Below, piece after piece: positions 26,630 to 34,468 of a DNA stretch of 64,000 nt. The position numbers and the translations under genes are program-made. Under the pieces are notes generated by a model. The model made no database searches. It saw nothing but the letters and a program-made list of their open reading frames with translations, and was not told the DNA's origin. Position 1 is the stretch's first letter. Every line of letters starts with the position of its first letter. The DNA lies in contig CAZVDF010000004.1 in the NCBI GenBank assembly GCA_964626055.1, forward strand, positions 44,780-108,779. The letters run 5' to 3'. The DNA comes from JAFGSG01 sp964626055. Lineage in GTDB: Bacteria > Spirochaetota > UBA4802 > JAFGDQ01.

Positions 26630-27583
26630 ATGCGACTTTTTGATTTCCTGTTCGGCAATAAAATAATCATCGGCGTACACGGCCTTTCCAACAAAGTCCC
26701 GAACGGATTGCTGGAGAAATGGTGGATTAAGTCCATAAAGGAAGGCCTGTCGGCCATCGGGCATCCCGGCGTATCTTTTAGGTTTAAATCCGTTTACTGG
26801 GCGGATCTCCTGTATGAGAAGCCTCTCGATATAAAAGAAAAGGATCCCAACAGCCCTATTTTCGAAGATGAACCGTATATGCCGGGCAATCCTGAAGTTT
26901 ACAGGAACTATGCTCCGAGTAAAATTAAAAAAAAATTCCTGGATACGGTTGAGAAAAAAATCGATAAGATATTTTCCGATGAACACGGTTTCATTAATTT
27001 CGACAAGATCGCCGATATATTTATCCGGCATCTCTATAAAGATCTCGATTTTTATTATAACCGTGAAAGCAATATCCCGAAGTACGGCGGGGTGCCTGTC
27101 AGGGAGCCGATACGTAAGCGGCTCGCGGATGTTCTTTATAAGTACAGAAAGAAACGTATCCTGCTTATCGGCCACTCGATGGGCAGCATTATTTGCTATG
27201 ATGTATTGACGCAGAATGTTTCGGATATCGGGATCCATACATTGATGACTATCGGATCGCCGCTGGGGATTCCAGTGATTATCAGGAAGATATGCGCGGA
27301 ACAGGGAAGGGGCAATAAAACCGACGCCCCGCCTTCCCCTGAGAATATCCTGCATAAATGGTACAATTTTGCGGATTTAAGCGATCCGGTTGCCGTTGTT
27401 TATAAAATTTCCGATGATTTTAAAAAGAATTCCTGCGGCGTATGCCCTGAAGATATTGTGATTTATAATAATTACGAGTTCAACGGCAAACGCAATGCGC
27501 ATAAGCTTTTCGGTTACCTGAGGGCTCCGGAAACGGCCGGGGTCATATACGATTTTTGTAAAACCGATAAACCGTCAAAATGA
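26630..27583 (+). CDS. Alpha/beta-hydrolase, lipase/esterase-like
   Basis: A 317-residue protein. The nucleophile elbow GHSMGSIICYD (Ser at about residue 184) follows a strand, KKRILLIG, as in alpha/beta hydrolases. Upstream, IIGVHGLSNKVPNG near residues 13-26 provides an oxyanion-region HG, and LSDPVAVVYKISDDF with a late NAHKLFGYL supply plausible Asp and His. There is no signal peptide, so it is probably cytoplasmic. Substrate unknown; the sequence resembles hydrolases with a DUF-like lid rich in charged residues at 60-150. It is a single gene ending in a good intrinsic terminator. Confidence 0.7.
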   Translation: MRLFDFLFGNKIIIGVHGLSNKVPNGLLEKWWIKSIKEGLSAIGHPGVSFRFKSVYWADLLYEKPLDIKEKDPNSPIFEDEPYMPGNPEVYRNYAPSKIKKKFLDTVEKKIDKIFSDEHGFINFDKIADIFIRHLYKDLDFYYNRESNIPKYGGVPVREPIRKRLADVLYKYRKKRILLIGHSMGSIICYDVLTQNVSDIGIHTLMTIGSPLGIPVIIRKICAEQGRGNKTDAPPSPENILHKWYNFADLSDPVAVVYKISDDFKKNSCGVCPEDIVIYNNYEFNGKRNAHKLFGYLRAPETAGVIYDFCKTDKPSK

Positions 27584-27613
27584 GTCATTAGCAGTTAAAT
27601 CTTTAAGGCATAC

Positions 27614-27646
27614 CCCGCTTAAATATTTTTTAAGCGGCTTTTTTAA
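27614..27646 (+). terminator. Intrinsic terminator after the hydrolase gene
   Basis: CCGCTTA and TAAGCGG form a 7-bp stem (about 27615-27637) directly followed by CTTTTTTAA on the plus strand, 30 bases after the hydrolase stop codon. The same hairpin overlaps the 3' end of the small minus-strand gene. Confidence 0.7.
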
Positions 27647-27806
27647 GCAATGAAAGCAAATTTTCAATCTCTGCGATCTTGGCTTTTACGACCTGAATAT
27701 AATCACGATGCGCCGTATGATGCTGTTCCACGAGCGCGGTTTTGTATTCCCTCTCAAGCAATAGGACGAGATATTCAATATCTTCTTTTGTCATTTCGAT
27801 ATTCAT
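27630..27806 (-). CDS. Small acidic/helical protein, 58 residues
   Basis: A short reading frame with a near-perfect Shine-Dalgarno, AAGGAGGAGCTT, immediately before the ATG at 27806. The product starts MNIEMTKEDIEYLVLLLERE and continues as an amphipathic, probably all-helical protein with two His-His/His motifs in the middle (QHHTAH) and a C-terminal leucine-rich helix ending LLKKAA. I recognise no family. The strong ribosome binding site, regular codon use and helical periodicity argue that it is real. It is convergent with the hydrolase; its stop codon lies within the terminator hairpin of that gene. Confidence 0.7.
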   Translation of the reverse strand: MNIEMTKEDIEYLVLLLEREYKTALVEQHHTAHRDYIQVVKAKIAEIENLLSLLKKAA

Positions 27807-28183
27807 AAGCTCCTCCTTTTAATAATAAAGTCTGCATCCCGGCAGAGGCGTTATCCTGTCCGCTCATCTGCGGCGGTTTTCCCATGCCGGAATATGTTCC
27901 GGATTGTCTCATTAATAACATACATCCAAATTCAATGATTTAAAATCATTTTTTGAATAAAATTACTTTTCTGCATGGAGTTAAAAGCCCGGGGACTTGA
28001 TTTAATCGGCAGTTCCGCCGGTTTTTCGGCAAAACCGGCTTCAGCTATTTAAGTACAATCGCTATTTTTATTATGTTTCCCAATAATTCAATTGACTTTT
28101 TAATCAGCTTTTTATCGAAATTATTATTATACAATTTCCAGATGAATCACTGGAGGAATCATTAATAAAAAGGAGAGGGAAAA
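27807..28183. other. Intergenic region of about 375 bases upstream of the acyl-CoA dehydrogenase
   Basis: Contains the upstream region of the small minus-strand gene and the leader of the dehydrogenase. A hairpin, GCCGG-TTTT...AAAA-CCGGC (about 28018-28041), is the only obvious structure. TTGACT occurs at 28092, but no -10 lies at proper spacing. No further gene is supported. Confidence 0.45.
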
Positions 28184-29341
28184 ATGGATTTTTCATTAAC
28201 AGAAGAACAATTAATGTTGCAGGACATGGCTCGCAAGTTCGCAAAAAACGAAATAGCCCCGCATGTTGATGAGGATGAAGAGAATCATTACTATCGCAGA
28301 GAAATTCTTACAAAGATGGGAGAGCTCGGATTATTGGGATTCAGCATTCCTGAAGAATACGGCGGGAACGGAATGGGATGGATGGAAGGAGTTCTGGCTC
28401 TTTACGAGATCTCCAAAGCGCACACAGCCTGGAGACTGAGCGTCAGCGGAAATACATGGGGTCCTGCCATGACAATCAATCAGTACGGCACTAAAGAACA
28501 GAAAGAAAAATGGATACCTAAACTTGTAAGCGGCGAAGCGGTCGGGAGTTTTTCCATTACTGAAGCCGACACAGGTTCGGATGTCGCCAGCATGAAGACC
28601 TTCGCGGAAGACAAGGGAGACCACTGGGTAATGAACGGCTCTAAAATGTGGATTTCCGGGGGACATGTAAGCGATATAGGACTGGTTTATGCTGTAACCA
28701 CAAAAGGCGCAGGAGCAAAAGGTCTGTCATGCTTCGTTATTGACTTCAATAATACACCGGGCGTTACCAGGATTCCCATTACAAAAAAAGTAGGCATGTG
28801 GACGGCTCCTACCTCGGAAATTGTTTTTGAAAATGCTATCGTTCCCAAGGAACATCTTCTGGGACCATTAAACCAGGGATTCCAGATATGCATGTGGCAG
28901 CTCAACAACACCCGCATGGGCTGTGCAACAGGCGGAGCCTCTCTGTCGGCAGCAGCACTTGAAGGCGCTGTTAAATTTGCCAATGAGCGTATGCAGTTCG
29001 GGCAGCCGATAGGCAAATTCCAGATGGTGCAATCCCAGATAGCTGAAATGAAACTGGAAGATGAAGCTGCCAGATTTATGCTTTATCATGCGGCATGGTT
29101 GAAGGACAAGAAATTGCCGAGCCAGCAGGCTACTTCGATGGCCAAGCTCATGAGCTGCCAGGCTGCAGTTCATGCCGCCAATCTGGCCATGAAGGTTTAT
29201 GGTTCATCCGGTTACTCGACTGAATATCCATGCGGAAGATGGCTGCGTGACGCGAAGCAGTTTGAAACACTGGAAGGGACGTCAAATATCCATATGGGAA
29301 TAGTTGCCAACATCGAACTTGGATTTGCGCCTAACAGATAA
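28184..29341 (+). CDS. Acyl-CoA dehydrogenase, probably glutaryl-CoA dehydrogenase type
   Basis: A 385-residue FAD-dependent acyl-CoA dehydrogenase. FSITEADTGSDVASMKT and WISGGHVSDIGLVYAVT are the flavin/substrate segments; RMQFGQPIGKFQMVQ and ETLEGTSNIHMGI close the fold, the latter holding the catalytic Glu at about residue 364. WRLSVSG near residue 85 keeps an Arg and, four residues on, a Ser in positions that bind the gamma-carboxylate in glutaryl-CoA dehydrogenase (Arg94/Ser98 in the human enzyme, from memory). With a GcdA-type carboxyltransferase next door, oxidation of glutaryl-CoA to glutaconyl-CoA is likely; butyryl-type dehydrogenase is the alternative. Strong site AGGAGAGG before the ATG. 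Confidence 0.82.
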   Translation: MDFSLTEEQLMLQDMARKFAKNEIAPHVDEDEENHYYRREILTKMGELGLLGFSIPEEYGGNGMGWMEGVLALYEISKAHTAWRLSVSGNTWGPAMTINQYGTKEQKEKWIPKLVSGEAVGSFSITEADTGSDVASMKTFAEDKGDHWVMNGSKMWISGGHVSDIGLVYAVTTKGAGAKGLSCFVIDFNNTPGVTRIPITKKVGMWTAPTSEIVFENAIVPKEHLLGPLNQGFQICMWQLNNTRMGCATGGASLSAAALEGAVKFANERMQFGQPIGKFQMVQSQIAEMKLEDEAARFMLYHAAWLKDKKLPSQQATSMAKLMSCQAAVHAANLAMKVYGSSGYSTEYPCGRWLRDAKQFETLEGTSNIHMGIVANIELGFAPNR

Positions 29342-29380
29342 AATTTATTTTTTAATCCCATAACAGGTCATTTGTATTGC

Positions 29381-29419
29381 ATAATAAACGCCCCGCCCAA
29401 AGGGCGGGGCGTTTATTAT
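29381..29419. terminator. Strong bidirectional hairpin after the acyl-CoA dehydrogenase gene
   Basis: Perfect 18-bp stem (29381-29398 and 29402-29419) with an AAA loop; the GC-rich core CGCCCCGCCC is flanked by ATAATAAA/TTTATTAT, giving a U-rich tail in both directions. It lies 40 bases after the stop codon. Confidence 0.85.
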
Positions 29420-29447
29420 GCGTCTTCATATTTACTGTTATCTTTGC

Positions 29448-29522
29448 CCGGACATATCAATATCGTCAATAATTTCCGAGGACTGCTTTATGCTTGTCAA
29501 AGATTTTATGACACACTCTTAA
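29448..29522. mobile_element. Deletion remnant of the approximately 200-bp MITE (copy C)
   Basis: Keeps part of one inner arm and the core start (ACATATCAATATCGTCAATAA, then TTTCCGAGGACTG to 29485), then jumps to the terminal sequence AAGATTTTATGACACACTCTTA (29500-29522), which resembles the right end of the copy at 63.2 kb. The right arm and most of the core are missing. Same core orientation as the 63.2-kb copy. Confidence 0.6.
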
Positions 29523-29545
29523 ATATCTCTGCAGGCAATAATAAA

Positions 29546-29574
29546 AACGCCCTGTTATTGTCCAACAGGGCGTT
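29546..29574 (-). terminator. Intrinsic terminator of the gcdA-like gene
   Basis: On the minus strand AACGCCCTGTT and AACAGGGCGTT form a perfect 11-bp stem with a 7-base loop, followed by TTTAT. It starts 25 bases after the carboxyltransferase stop codon. Confidence 0.8.
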
Positions 29575-29599
29575 GAGTAAAACAAAATAAGCAAAAAAG

Positions 29600-31363
29600 T
29601 TATTTTGCCTGCTTTTCTTTAATTGTTTTGTAATCCTTGATTATCCTCGGGAGAATCATCTGATGCATCGGACATATCGATGCAGGATTCTGATATACTC
29701 CTCCGGCAAAAGCGACCAGATACTTTCTTATATCCTTCATTGCAACAACTTCATCAACAAGGCCGTATTTTGCGCAATATGCAGGCCTTGAGTTTTCGTA
29801 GTATTGTCTTGCAATCTCGTTCATCTTCTGAATGATCGGCTCTATCGGCTTGCCGGCATCCTTTTCTTTTACGAGCCTTCTCGAATATGTTGCGACTGCC
29901 GCTGTCTGCCCGTGCATAACGTAAATTTCGGTTGTTGCTGTTCCCAGGGTGAAAGCATTGTGATCATTCGCAGTCGGTCCGCCCATTACATAGTGAGCTG
30001 CTGCTGTTCCTTTTCTCAGAACCACCAGCATCTGAGGTATGCATGACTGCTGAATCGAGTAAATGAGACTCTGCCCCAGGCCCAGGAGCTCGGCTTTTTC
30101 AGCAATATCGCCTACGTCAATCCCGCTCGTATCCTGGAACCAGATGATAGGAACTCTGTCTCTTGAACAGTATGTTACGAACTCGTTCATCTTAACAAGG
30201 CCCTGGCGGTATAATTTGCCGCCTATGCCTGGATAGTCCGCGTATTCGGGATATCCCTTCGGGAGAAAGCCCTGTCGGTTGCCTATAACCGCCATTAAAT
30301 AACCGTCTATCTTTACAAGGCCTGTATAGATTTCCTGGCCGTAATCAGGGCGGTATTCCATCTGCTCGCTGTTATCAACAAGGCGCGCTAAAATTTCGTC
30401 AAAGTTATATACTTTTTTCTGCTCGAACTGGATGAGGCTGTAAATGTCTTCAGCAAGAAATTTCGGCTCTGCCGGTTTTGCCACTCTGAAGAATTTGGGA
30501 TTGTAGGAGGGAATATCCTTCATGTAATCTTTAAGCCCGTCAAGCACACCTTTTTCTTCGTCGTATACGTATCTGAAAAAACCGGTTTCGTTGTAATGGA
30601 TTTTCGGAGTGCCCGGAGGGTTGCTTTTAAAATGTCTTGTCTTGTCGATAAGGTCTTCAACGTACTCGTTATCGAAATCGCCTTTGGGGGCCATGCCGCT
30701 TACAATGCCCGCTCCGCCTACTGCGATGTTGCAGTTCTTATGCGCGAAAAGAATTGTAGGGCTGATGCCCTGGTATCCGCCGCCGGCAGGATTTGTGCCG
30801 TATATGCCTGCAAGCACAGGAATGCCCATCTGGTTCAGTTCCGCATGCCTGAAGAACGGCGTTCCGGATCCGCGCCTGTTAGCGTAAAATTTTTCCTGCT
30901 CGTCCAGTTTAACGCCGCTGCAGTTAACCAGCCACACAAGCGGCAGATGCATTCTTTTTGCCATGTCTGTGACGCGAAGAATATTGTCGGACTGGCCGGG
31001 CACCCATGCGCCCGCAAGTACTTTATTGTCAAATCCGATTATGACCGCCCATTTGCCGGATATTCTTCCCAGTCCGTCAAATACGTTGTTTGTCCCTTCT
31101 TTGTTGTCAGCTGGATTGTATAATGTATGAAGCGGACACCATGTGCCCGGATCAAGAAGATAGTCAAGTCGCTGCCATACTGTCATTTCGCCGCGTTTGT
31201 TCATATCGGCTTCGGATATGCCGACTTTTTTCGCTTTATCCACCAACTGGTCAATCCCGGCCTCGACCTCCTTTATCTGCTTTACATTTTCAACAGCTCT
31301 TTTAATCTCGCCTTCTTTTAATGCCTTGCCGAAATCGTCCATCTTTTCAAAATATGGTCTCAT
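29600..31363 (-). CDS. gcdA: Glutaconyl-CoA decarboxylase, carboxyltransferase (alpha) subunit
   Basis: A 587-residue biotin-dependent carboxyltransferase, the same length as Acidaminococcus GcdA and colinear with it from memory: NKRGEMTVWQRLDYLLDPG, LAGAWVPGQSDNILRVTDMA, LVNCSGVKLDEQEKFYANRR, GTNPAGGGYQGISPT, then GGKLYRQGLVKMNEFV, WFQDTSGIDVGDIAEKAEL and RKGTAAAHYVMGGPTAND. It moves CO2 from glutaconyl-CoA to biotin; in the full complex the membrane subunit GcdB couples decarboxylation to Na+ export. GcdB is not in this window. AGGAG precedes the ATG. A biotin-carrier gene lies 150 bases upstream in the same direction. A related acyl-CoA carboxylase is possible, but resemblance to GcdA is strong. 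Confidence 0.9.
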   Translation of the reverse strand: MRPYFEKMDDFGKALKEGEIKRAVENVKQIKEVEAGIDQLVDKAKKVGISEADMNKRGEMTVWQRLDYLLDPGTWCPLHTLYNPADNKEGTNNVFDGLGRISGKWAVIIGFDNKVLAGAWVPGQSDNILRVTDMAKRMHLPLVWLVNCSGVKLDEQEKFYANRRGSGTPFFRHAELNQMGIPVLAGIYGTNPAGGGYQGISPTILFAHKNCNIAVGGAGIVSGMAPKGDFDNEYVEDLIDKTRHFKSNPPGTPKIHYNETGFFRYVYDEEKGVLDGLKDYMKDIPSYNPKFFRVAKPAEPKFLAEDIYSLIQFEQKKVYNFDEILARLVDNSEQMEYRPDYGQEIYTGLVKIDGYLMAVIGNRQGFLPKGYPEYADYPGIGGKLYRQGLVKMNEFVTYCSRDRVPIIWFQDTSGIDVGDIAEKAELLGLGQSLIYSIQQSCIPQMLVVLRKGTAAAHYVMGGPTANDHNAFTLGTATTEIYVMHGQTAAVATYSRRLVKEKDAGKPIEPIIQKMNEIARQYYENSRPAYCAKYGLVDEVVAMKDIRKYLVAFAGGVYQNPASICPMHQMILPRIIKDYKTIKEKQAK

Positions 31364-31513
31364 TGTAAATCTCCTGAATCGATTTAATTAAAAAGTTTAG
31401 CAATATAACATACAGATGCTAGTTTAGGAAGAAGAATTTTTTCCCGCAAAACCGCAGAAGCGGCTTTTGCCATCGTTTTCTGCGTTTTTGCGGGATCGTA
31501 TTTCATGTTGACT

Positions 31514-31723
31514 TTATTCTATAACAGCAAGAACATCGTCAGCTTCAACGTCCGAGCCTTCTTTTTTCTTGATTTCCTTAACTGTTCCGTTAGCGGGAGC
31601 ATATATTGGAGTTTCCATCTTCATGGCTTCGATGATAAACATTTCGTCATCCTCGCTGACTTTAGCGCCTTGTGAAACTAAAACCTTAACTAACTTTCCG
31701 GAAAACGGAGATAAAACTTCCAT
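31514..31723 (-). CDS. Biotin carrier protein (biotinyl/lipoyl domain)
   Basis: A 69-residue stand-alone biotinyl domain: SPFSGKLVKVLVSQGAKV, the biotinylation motif EAMKMET with the acceptor Lys at about residue 36, and the closing ANGTVKEIKKKEGSDVEADD. It lacks the Ala/Pro-rich linker of GcdC and is a minimal carrier. GAGGTGT precedes the ATG. Transcribed with the carboxyltransferase downstream, it most likely carries carboxybiotin between GcdA and the membrane subunit. The lipoyl alternative is excluded by the MKM motif. Confidence 0.88.
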   Translation of the reverse strand: MEVLSPFSGKLVKVLVSQGAKVSEDDEMFIIEAMKMETPIYAPANGTVKEIKKKEGSDVEADDVLAVIE

Positions 31724-32216
31724 AATTTACACCTCTATTTTTTAATTTATTTTTTTTACTTAATTGGTTTTTGATGAATAATTCATCCAACAGCGATAAA
31801 GATTAAGGATTTCGCTGCCCTTGCCGGGGGAAAAGCCATTGTTCACCAAGAACTAATTAAATTATTAATTTTCAATACATTAAAAAAATGATTTTCCAGA
31901 TAAAAAGCTATTAATGATATAGCAATTGACAAAAATAGGCTGGAGTTTTTACAATCCGCCCGATAACCGATGTTAAAGAAAGAATGAAAGCTATAATATA
32001 GTTAAAAAATAACAGTTAATTTACAAACATTTTATTACAAAACATATTTAACAAGCATTTTTTTATTTTTTTTATTATTTTCTCGGATAAAAAATAAAAT
32101 TTTTACTTATGTTGTCATCCCCGAACGGGAACCGGAATCCTTTAATCCTTATTAAAGGGTGCTGACTGTGATTCGGAGAGGGAAACAGACATGGAATTTT
32201 TTAAGGAGAATGATCA
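31724..32216. other. Intergenic region of about 490 bases
   Basis: Divergent region between the biotin-carrier gene and the AhpD-like gene. It contains the plus-strand promoter candidate at 31926-31955, an AT-rich stretch (32000-32110), and GTCATCCCCGAACGGGAACCG at 32113, which resembles a C-rich intergenic repeat. No small gene with a ribosome binding site is visible apart from the AhpD-like start. Confidence 0.45.
31926..31955 (+). promoter_or_regulatory. Likely sigma70 promoter with a long leader ahead of the AhpD-like gene
   Basis: TTGACA at 31926-31931, an 18-base spacer, then TACAAT at 31950-31955 (five of six -10 bases). The next plus-strand gene starts at 32217, so the transcript would have a leader of about 250 bases. 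Confidence 0.5.
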
Positions 32217-32615
32217 ATGGAAGAAGATATTGTAAAGAGGACCCAGGAAACTGCGAAAAAGCTTTTCGGTAAAGGGATCAAAATGGACCCGCCCTATATG
32301 ACCTGGCGCGAGTTCGACCGGGATCTTGCCGGCGACTTCTCAAAGTTCATTACGGGCAACCTTTATTCCCGTACGGTCCTGACATTGCCCGAAAGACAGA
32401 TGGCAGCCTGCGCCATGCTGGCCGCTCTTAGAGCGACGGATGAATTAAAACTGCATATAAACGCGGCTCTGAACGTAGGCTGCGATCCTAAAAAATTGAC
32501 GGAAGTGTTTTTCCAGCTGGCGACATATGCCGGGATGCCGTCCGTAAACGAAGCGCTTGCGGTTTACAGGGAAGTGTTAAAAGAGCGCGGCGAATGGCCG
32601 CTGGCTGCGAAATAG
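32217..32615 (+). CDS. Carboxymuconolactone decarboxylase / AhpD-like protein
   Basis: A 132-residue all-helical protein of the CMD/AhpD family: LYSRTVLTLPERQMAACAMLAAL and ELKLHINAALNVGCDPKKLTEVFFQLATYAGMPS are the family hallmarks. The redox CxxC of AhpD is absent (only an isolated Cys in NVGC and one in AACAM), and the His in LHINAAL is kept, which points to the decarboxylase-like rather than the alkylhydroperoxidase branch. Substrate unknown. AAGGAG lies 9 bases before the ATG. It may be co-expressed with the downstream serC, although a hairpin repeat sits between them. Confidence 0.8.
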   Translation: MEEDIVKRTQETAKKLFGKGIKMDPPYMTWREFDRDLAGDFSKFITGNLYSRTVLTLPERQMAACAMLAALRATDELKLHINAALNVGCDPKKLTEVFFQLATYAGMPSVNEALAVYREVLKERGEWPLAAK

Positions 32616-32721
32616 AGTTGACTGTGAAAATATATCCGCTTTAATTGTGCATTTAATCAGAATATTATGCGGTTTTTAAAAGAGCGGTTATTCCGTAACC
32701 GCCGATTAATTACTGAAATAT

Positions 32722-32752
32722 AAGCCTATCGATTTGCGGAGCAAATCGATAA
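32722..32752. repeat. Hairpin repeat ATCGATTTGC-GGA-GCAAATCGAT
   Basis: Perfect 10-bp inverted repeat (32728-32737 and 32741-32750) with a 3-base loop, preceded by TAAGCCT. The same 11 bases TAAGCCTATCG close the window at 63990-64000, directly after another hairpin, which suggests a composite repeat family. Confidence 0.6.
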
Positions 32753-32792
32753 CGTCAAAATTGAAAACAACAGGGGGTTGAAATACCGATTT

Positions 32793-33878
32793 ATGGCAAG
32801 AATTTATAATTTTGCGGCCGGGCCTTCCATTCTACCGCTGCCGGCGCTGGAAGAAGCGGCAAAGAAGATGGTCGATTTTGAAGGAACCGGCATGTCCCTT
32901 GTAGAGATGAGCCACAGAGGAAAGATATACGATAAGGTTCACAAGGAAACCGTGGCCTTAGCCAGAGAAATACTGGCAATACCTGAAGATTATACGGTGC
33001 TTCTTTTACAGGGGGGCGCGACACTTCAGTTTGGAATGGTGCCGATGGCATTTTTGAAAACCGGCATGTCTGCAGATTATGTTAATACAGGCTCGTGGGC
33101 CAAGAAGGCGATCGATGACGCCAAACTGATCGGCAAGGTCAATGTAATATGGGACAACAAAGCGGAAAATTATATAAAGATACCCGAATTGAGCGAGCTT
33201 AAATTCACAGCCGGCGCGGCATATGTTCATATATGCTCGAACGAGACGATAGGCGGCATACAGTGGCAGGAATTCCCGGATACGGGCAATGTGCCTTTAA
33301 TCGCGGATATGTCTTCGGAAATAATGTCGCGACCGCTGCCGTGGAACAGGCTCTCGATGGTCTATGCCGGCGCTCAGAAAAACCTGGCCCCGTCGGGAAT
33401 GGCCCTGATCGTGATCAAAAAGAGCTTTCTGGAACAGGCAAGAAAGGATTTGCCGGCGTACCTGAGATATGATCTGCATGCTGCCGATGATTCTCTTTAC
33501 AATACCCCGCCGACTTTTTCAATATGGATGGCAAACCTGACCTTCAAATGGATCAAATCCATAGGCGGGATGAAGGAGATTGAAAAGCGCAGAGATACAA
33601 AAGCCGGATTGATTTATGATGCGATAGACGGGAGCAGCGGATATTACAGATGTCCTGTGGATAAAAAATACAGATCCAGGATGAATATCGTCTGGAGACT
33701 GAGGAGCGAAGAGCTTGAGAACGCGTTTATTTCGCAGGCTGAAAAGGCCGCGCTCTCCGGATTGAAAGGGCACCGCTCCGTAGGCGGATGCAGAGCCTCG
33801 GTATACAACGCCATGCCTGTCGAAGGGGCAAAGGCTCTTGCGGATTTCATGAATGAGTTTATGAAAAAGAACGGATAA
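32793..33878 (+). CDS. serC: Phosphoserine aminotransferase
   Basis: PLP enzyme making phosphoserine from 3-phosphohydroxypyruvate (and acting in pyridoxine synthesis). About 361 residues, the usual length. MARIYNFAAGPSILP is the conserved N-terminus, which fixes the start at ATG 32793; a TTG five codons earlier is in frame but lies in the GGGGG ribosome-binding region. VEMSHRGKIYDKVHKET, LLLQGGATLQFGMVPM and YAGAQKNLAPSGMALIVI, with the Schiff-base Lys, follow. The end (SVGGCRASVYNAMPVEGAKALADFM) is standard. serA and serB are not nearby; a ManC-type cupin gene follows after 47 bases. Confidence 0.93.
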   Translation: MARIYNFAAGPSILPLPALEEAAKKMVDFEGTGMSLVEMSHRGKIYDKVHKETVALAREILAIPEDYTVLLLQGGATLQFGMVPMAFLKTGMSADYVNTGSWAKKAIDDAKLIGKVNVIWDNKAENYIKIPELSELKFTAGAAYVHICSNETIGGIQWQEFPDTGNVPLIADMSSEIMSRPLPWNRLSMVYAGAQKNLAPSGMALIVIKKSFLEQARKDLPAYLRYDLHAADDSLYNTPPTFSIWMANLTFKWIKSIGGMKEIEKRRDTKAGLIYDAIDGSSGYYRCPVDKKYRSRMNIVWRLRSEELENAFISQAEKAALSGLKGHRSVGGCRASVYNAMPVEGAKALADFMNEFMKKNG

Positions 33879-33925
33879 CTCAAAACGGCCGGCAGATGAA
33901 GATCTGTCAGCTGGCATAGAATATA

Positions 33926-34285
33926 ATGACAAAAATTAATATCGACGACGGCCGCAGGCCGTGGGGATTCTTTCAAGTTCTACTGGACGAGAAAGACCAC
34001 AAGGTCAAAAGAATCACGGTTCATTCCGGCAGGCGGCTGAGTTATCAGACCCATAAGAGCAGATCGGAGCACTGGCTGATCGTCAGGGGCGCCGCTCTGG
34101 TGACGATCGATAAGAAGGACATCAACTTAAGCGCCGGGCAGTCGGTAGATATAAAAAGAGGCTCAGCGCACAGGATCAAGAACAGCGGAAGAAATGATCT
34201 TGTCTTTATTGAGATACAGACCGGAGATTATTTCGGCGAAGACGATATAGTACGCATTGAAGACGATTTCGGAAGAGTCCCCTAG
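33926..34285 (+). CDS. Stand-alone ManC-type mannose-6-phosphate isomerase cupin
   Basis: A 119-residue cupin equal to the C-terminal isomerase domain of type II ManC enzymes: RRPWGFFQVLLDEKDHKVKRI, RLSYQTHKSRSEHWLIVRG with the metal-binding His/Glu/His set, and the closing GDYFGEDDIVRIEDDFGR. It may interconvert mannose 6-phosphate and fructose 6-phosphate, but the guanylyltransferase half is not present, and the usual QxHxHR cluster reads QTHKSR. The stop codon TAG lies inside a C-rich repeat that starts at about 34279. It is 47 bases after serC, without a clear ribosome binding site. Confidence 0.75.
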   Translation: MTKINIDDGRRPWGFFQVLLDEKDHKVKRITVHSGRRLSYQTHKSRSEHWLIVRGAALVTIDKKDINLSAGQSVDIKRGSAHRIKNSGRNDLVFIEIQTGDYFGEDDIVRIEDDFGRVP

Positions 34286-34440
34286 GCCCATTTAGGGTCA
34301 TCCTCCGAAGGGGACTTTAAATCTTTAAACTTAAAGTTATTTTATGTAATTTTATTCTTAAATAACTTAAATTCCATTACTAAATCATAGGTTCCAGGTC
34401 TCCCTTTGGGGGATGACCGCAAAGCGTTACAGGGGGATAA
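34279..34440. repeat. Composite C-rich palindromic element (inverted pair)
   Basis: Left unit (34279-34318) and right unit (34396-34440) are inverted copies: GGTCATCCTCCGAAGGGGAC on the left matches GGTCATCCCCCAAAGGGAGAC read on the minus strand of the right. An AT-rich centre separates them, as at 10.7 kb. The left end supplies the stop codon of the cupin gene, and the right end lies just before the ABC ATPase gene. Confidence 0.7.
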
Positions 34441-34468
34441 TAATCATTTTTTGGAGGGGTTAAGACTG

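Noticed and set aside
26480..27355. Long antisense reading frame opposite the alpha/beta hydrolase
   Set aside because: The plus-strand frame has the GHSMG nucleophile elbow and a terminator; the antisense product has no recognisable motif and no ribosome binding site.
29376..29600. Possible CRISPR-like or phase-variable repeat array between the two terminators
   Set aside because: The two hairpins are unrelated perfect terminators and the sequence between them is explained by the MITE remnant.
30596..31123. 175-codon plus-strand frame opposite the gcdA-like gene
   Set aside because: Shadow of a strongly conserved carboxyltransferase; composition is not protein-like.
32778..32792. TTG start for serC
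   Set aside because: TTG directly abuts the GGGGG motif, and the conserved N-terminus begins at ATG 32793.
34406..34468. Upstream ATG extension of the ABC ATPase
   Set aside because: The extension would translate part of a C-rich repeat; ATG 34469 has a GGAGGGG ribosome binding site and matches family N-termini.
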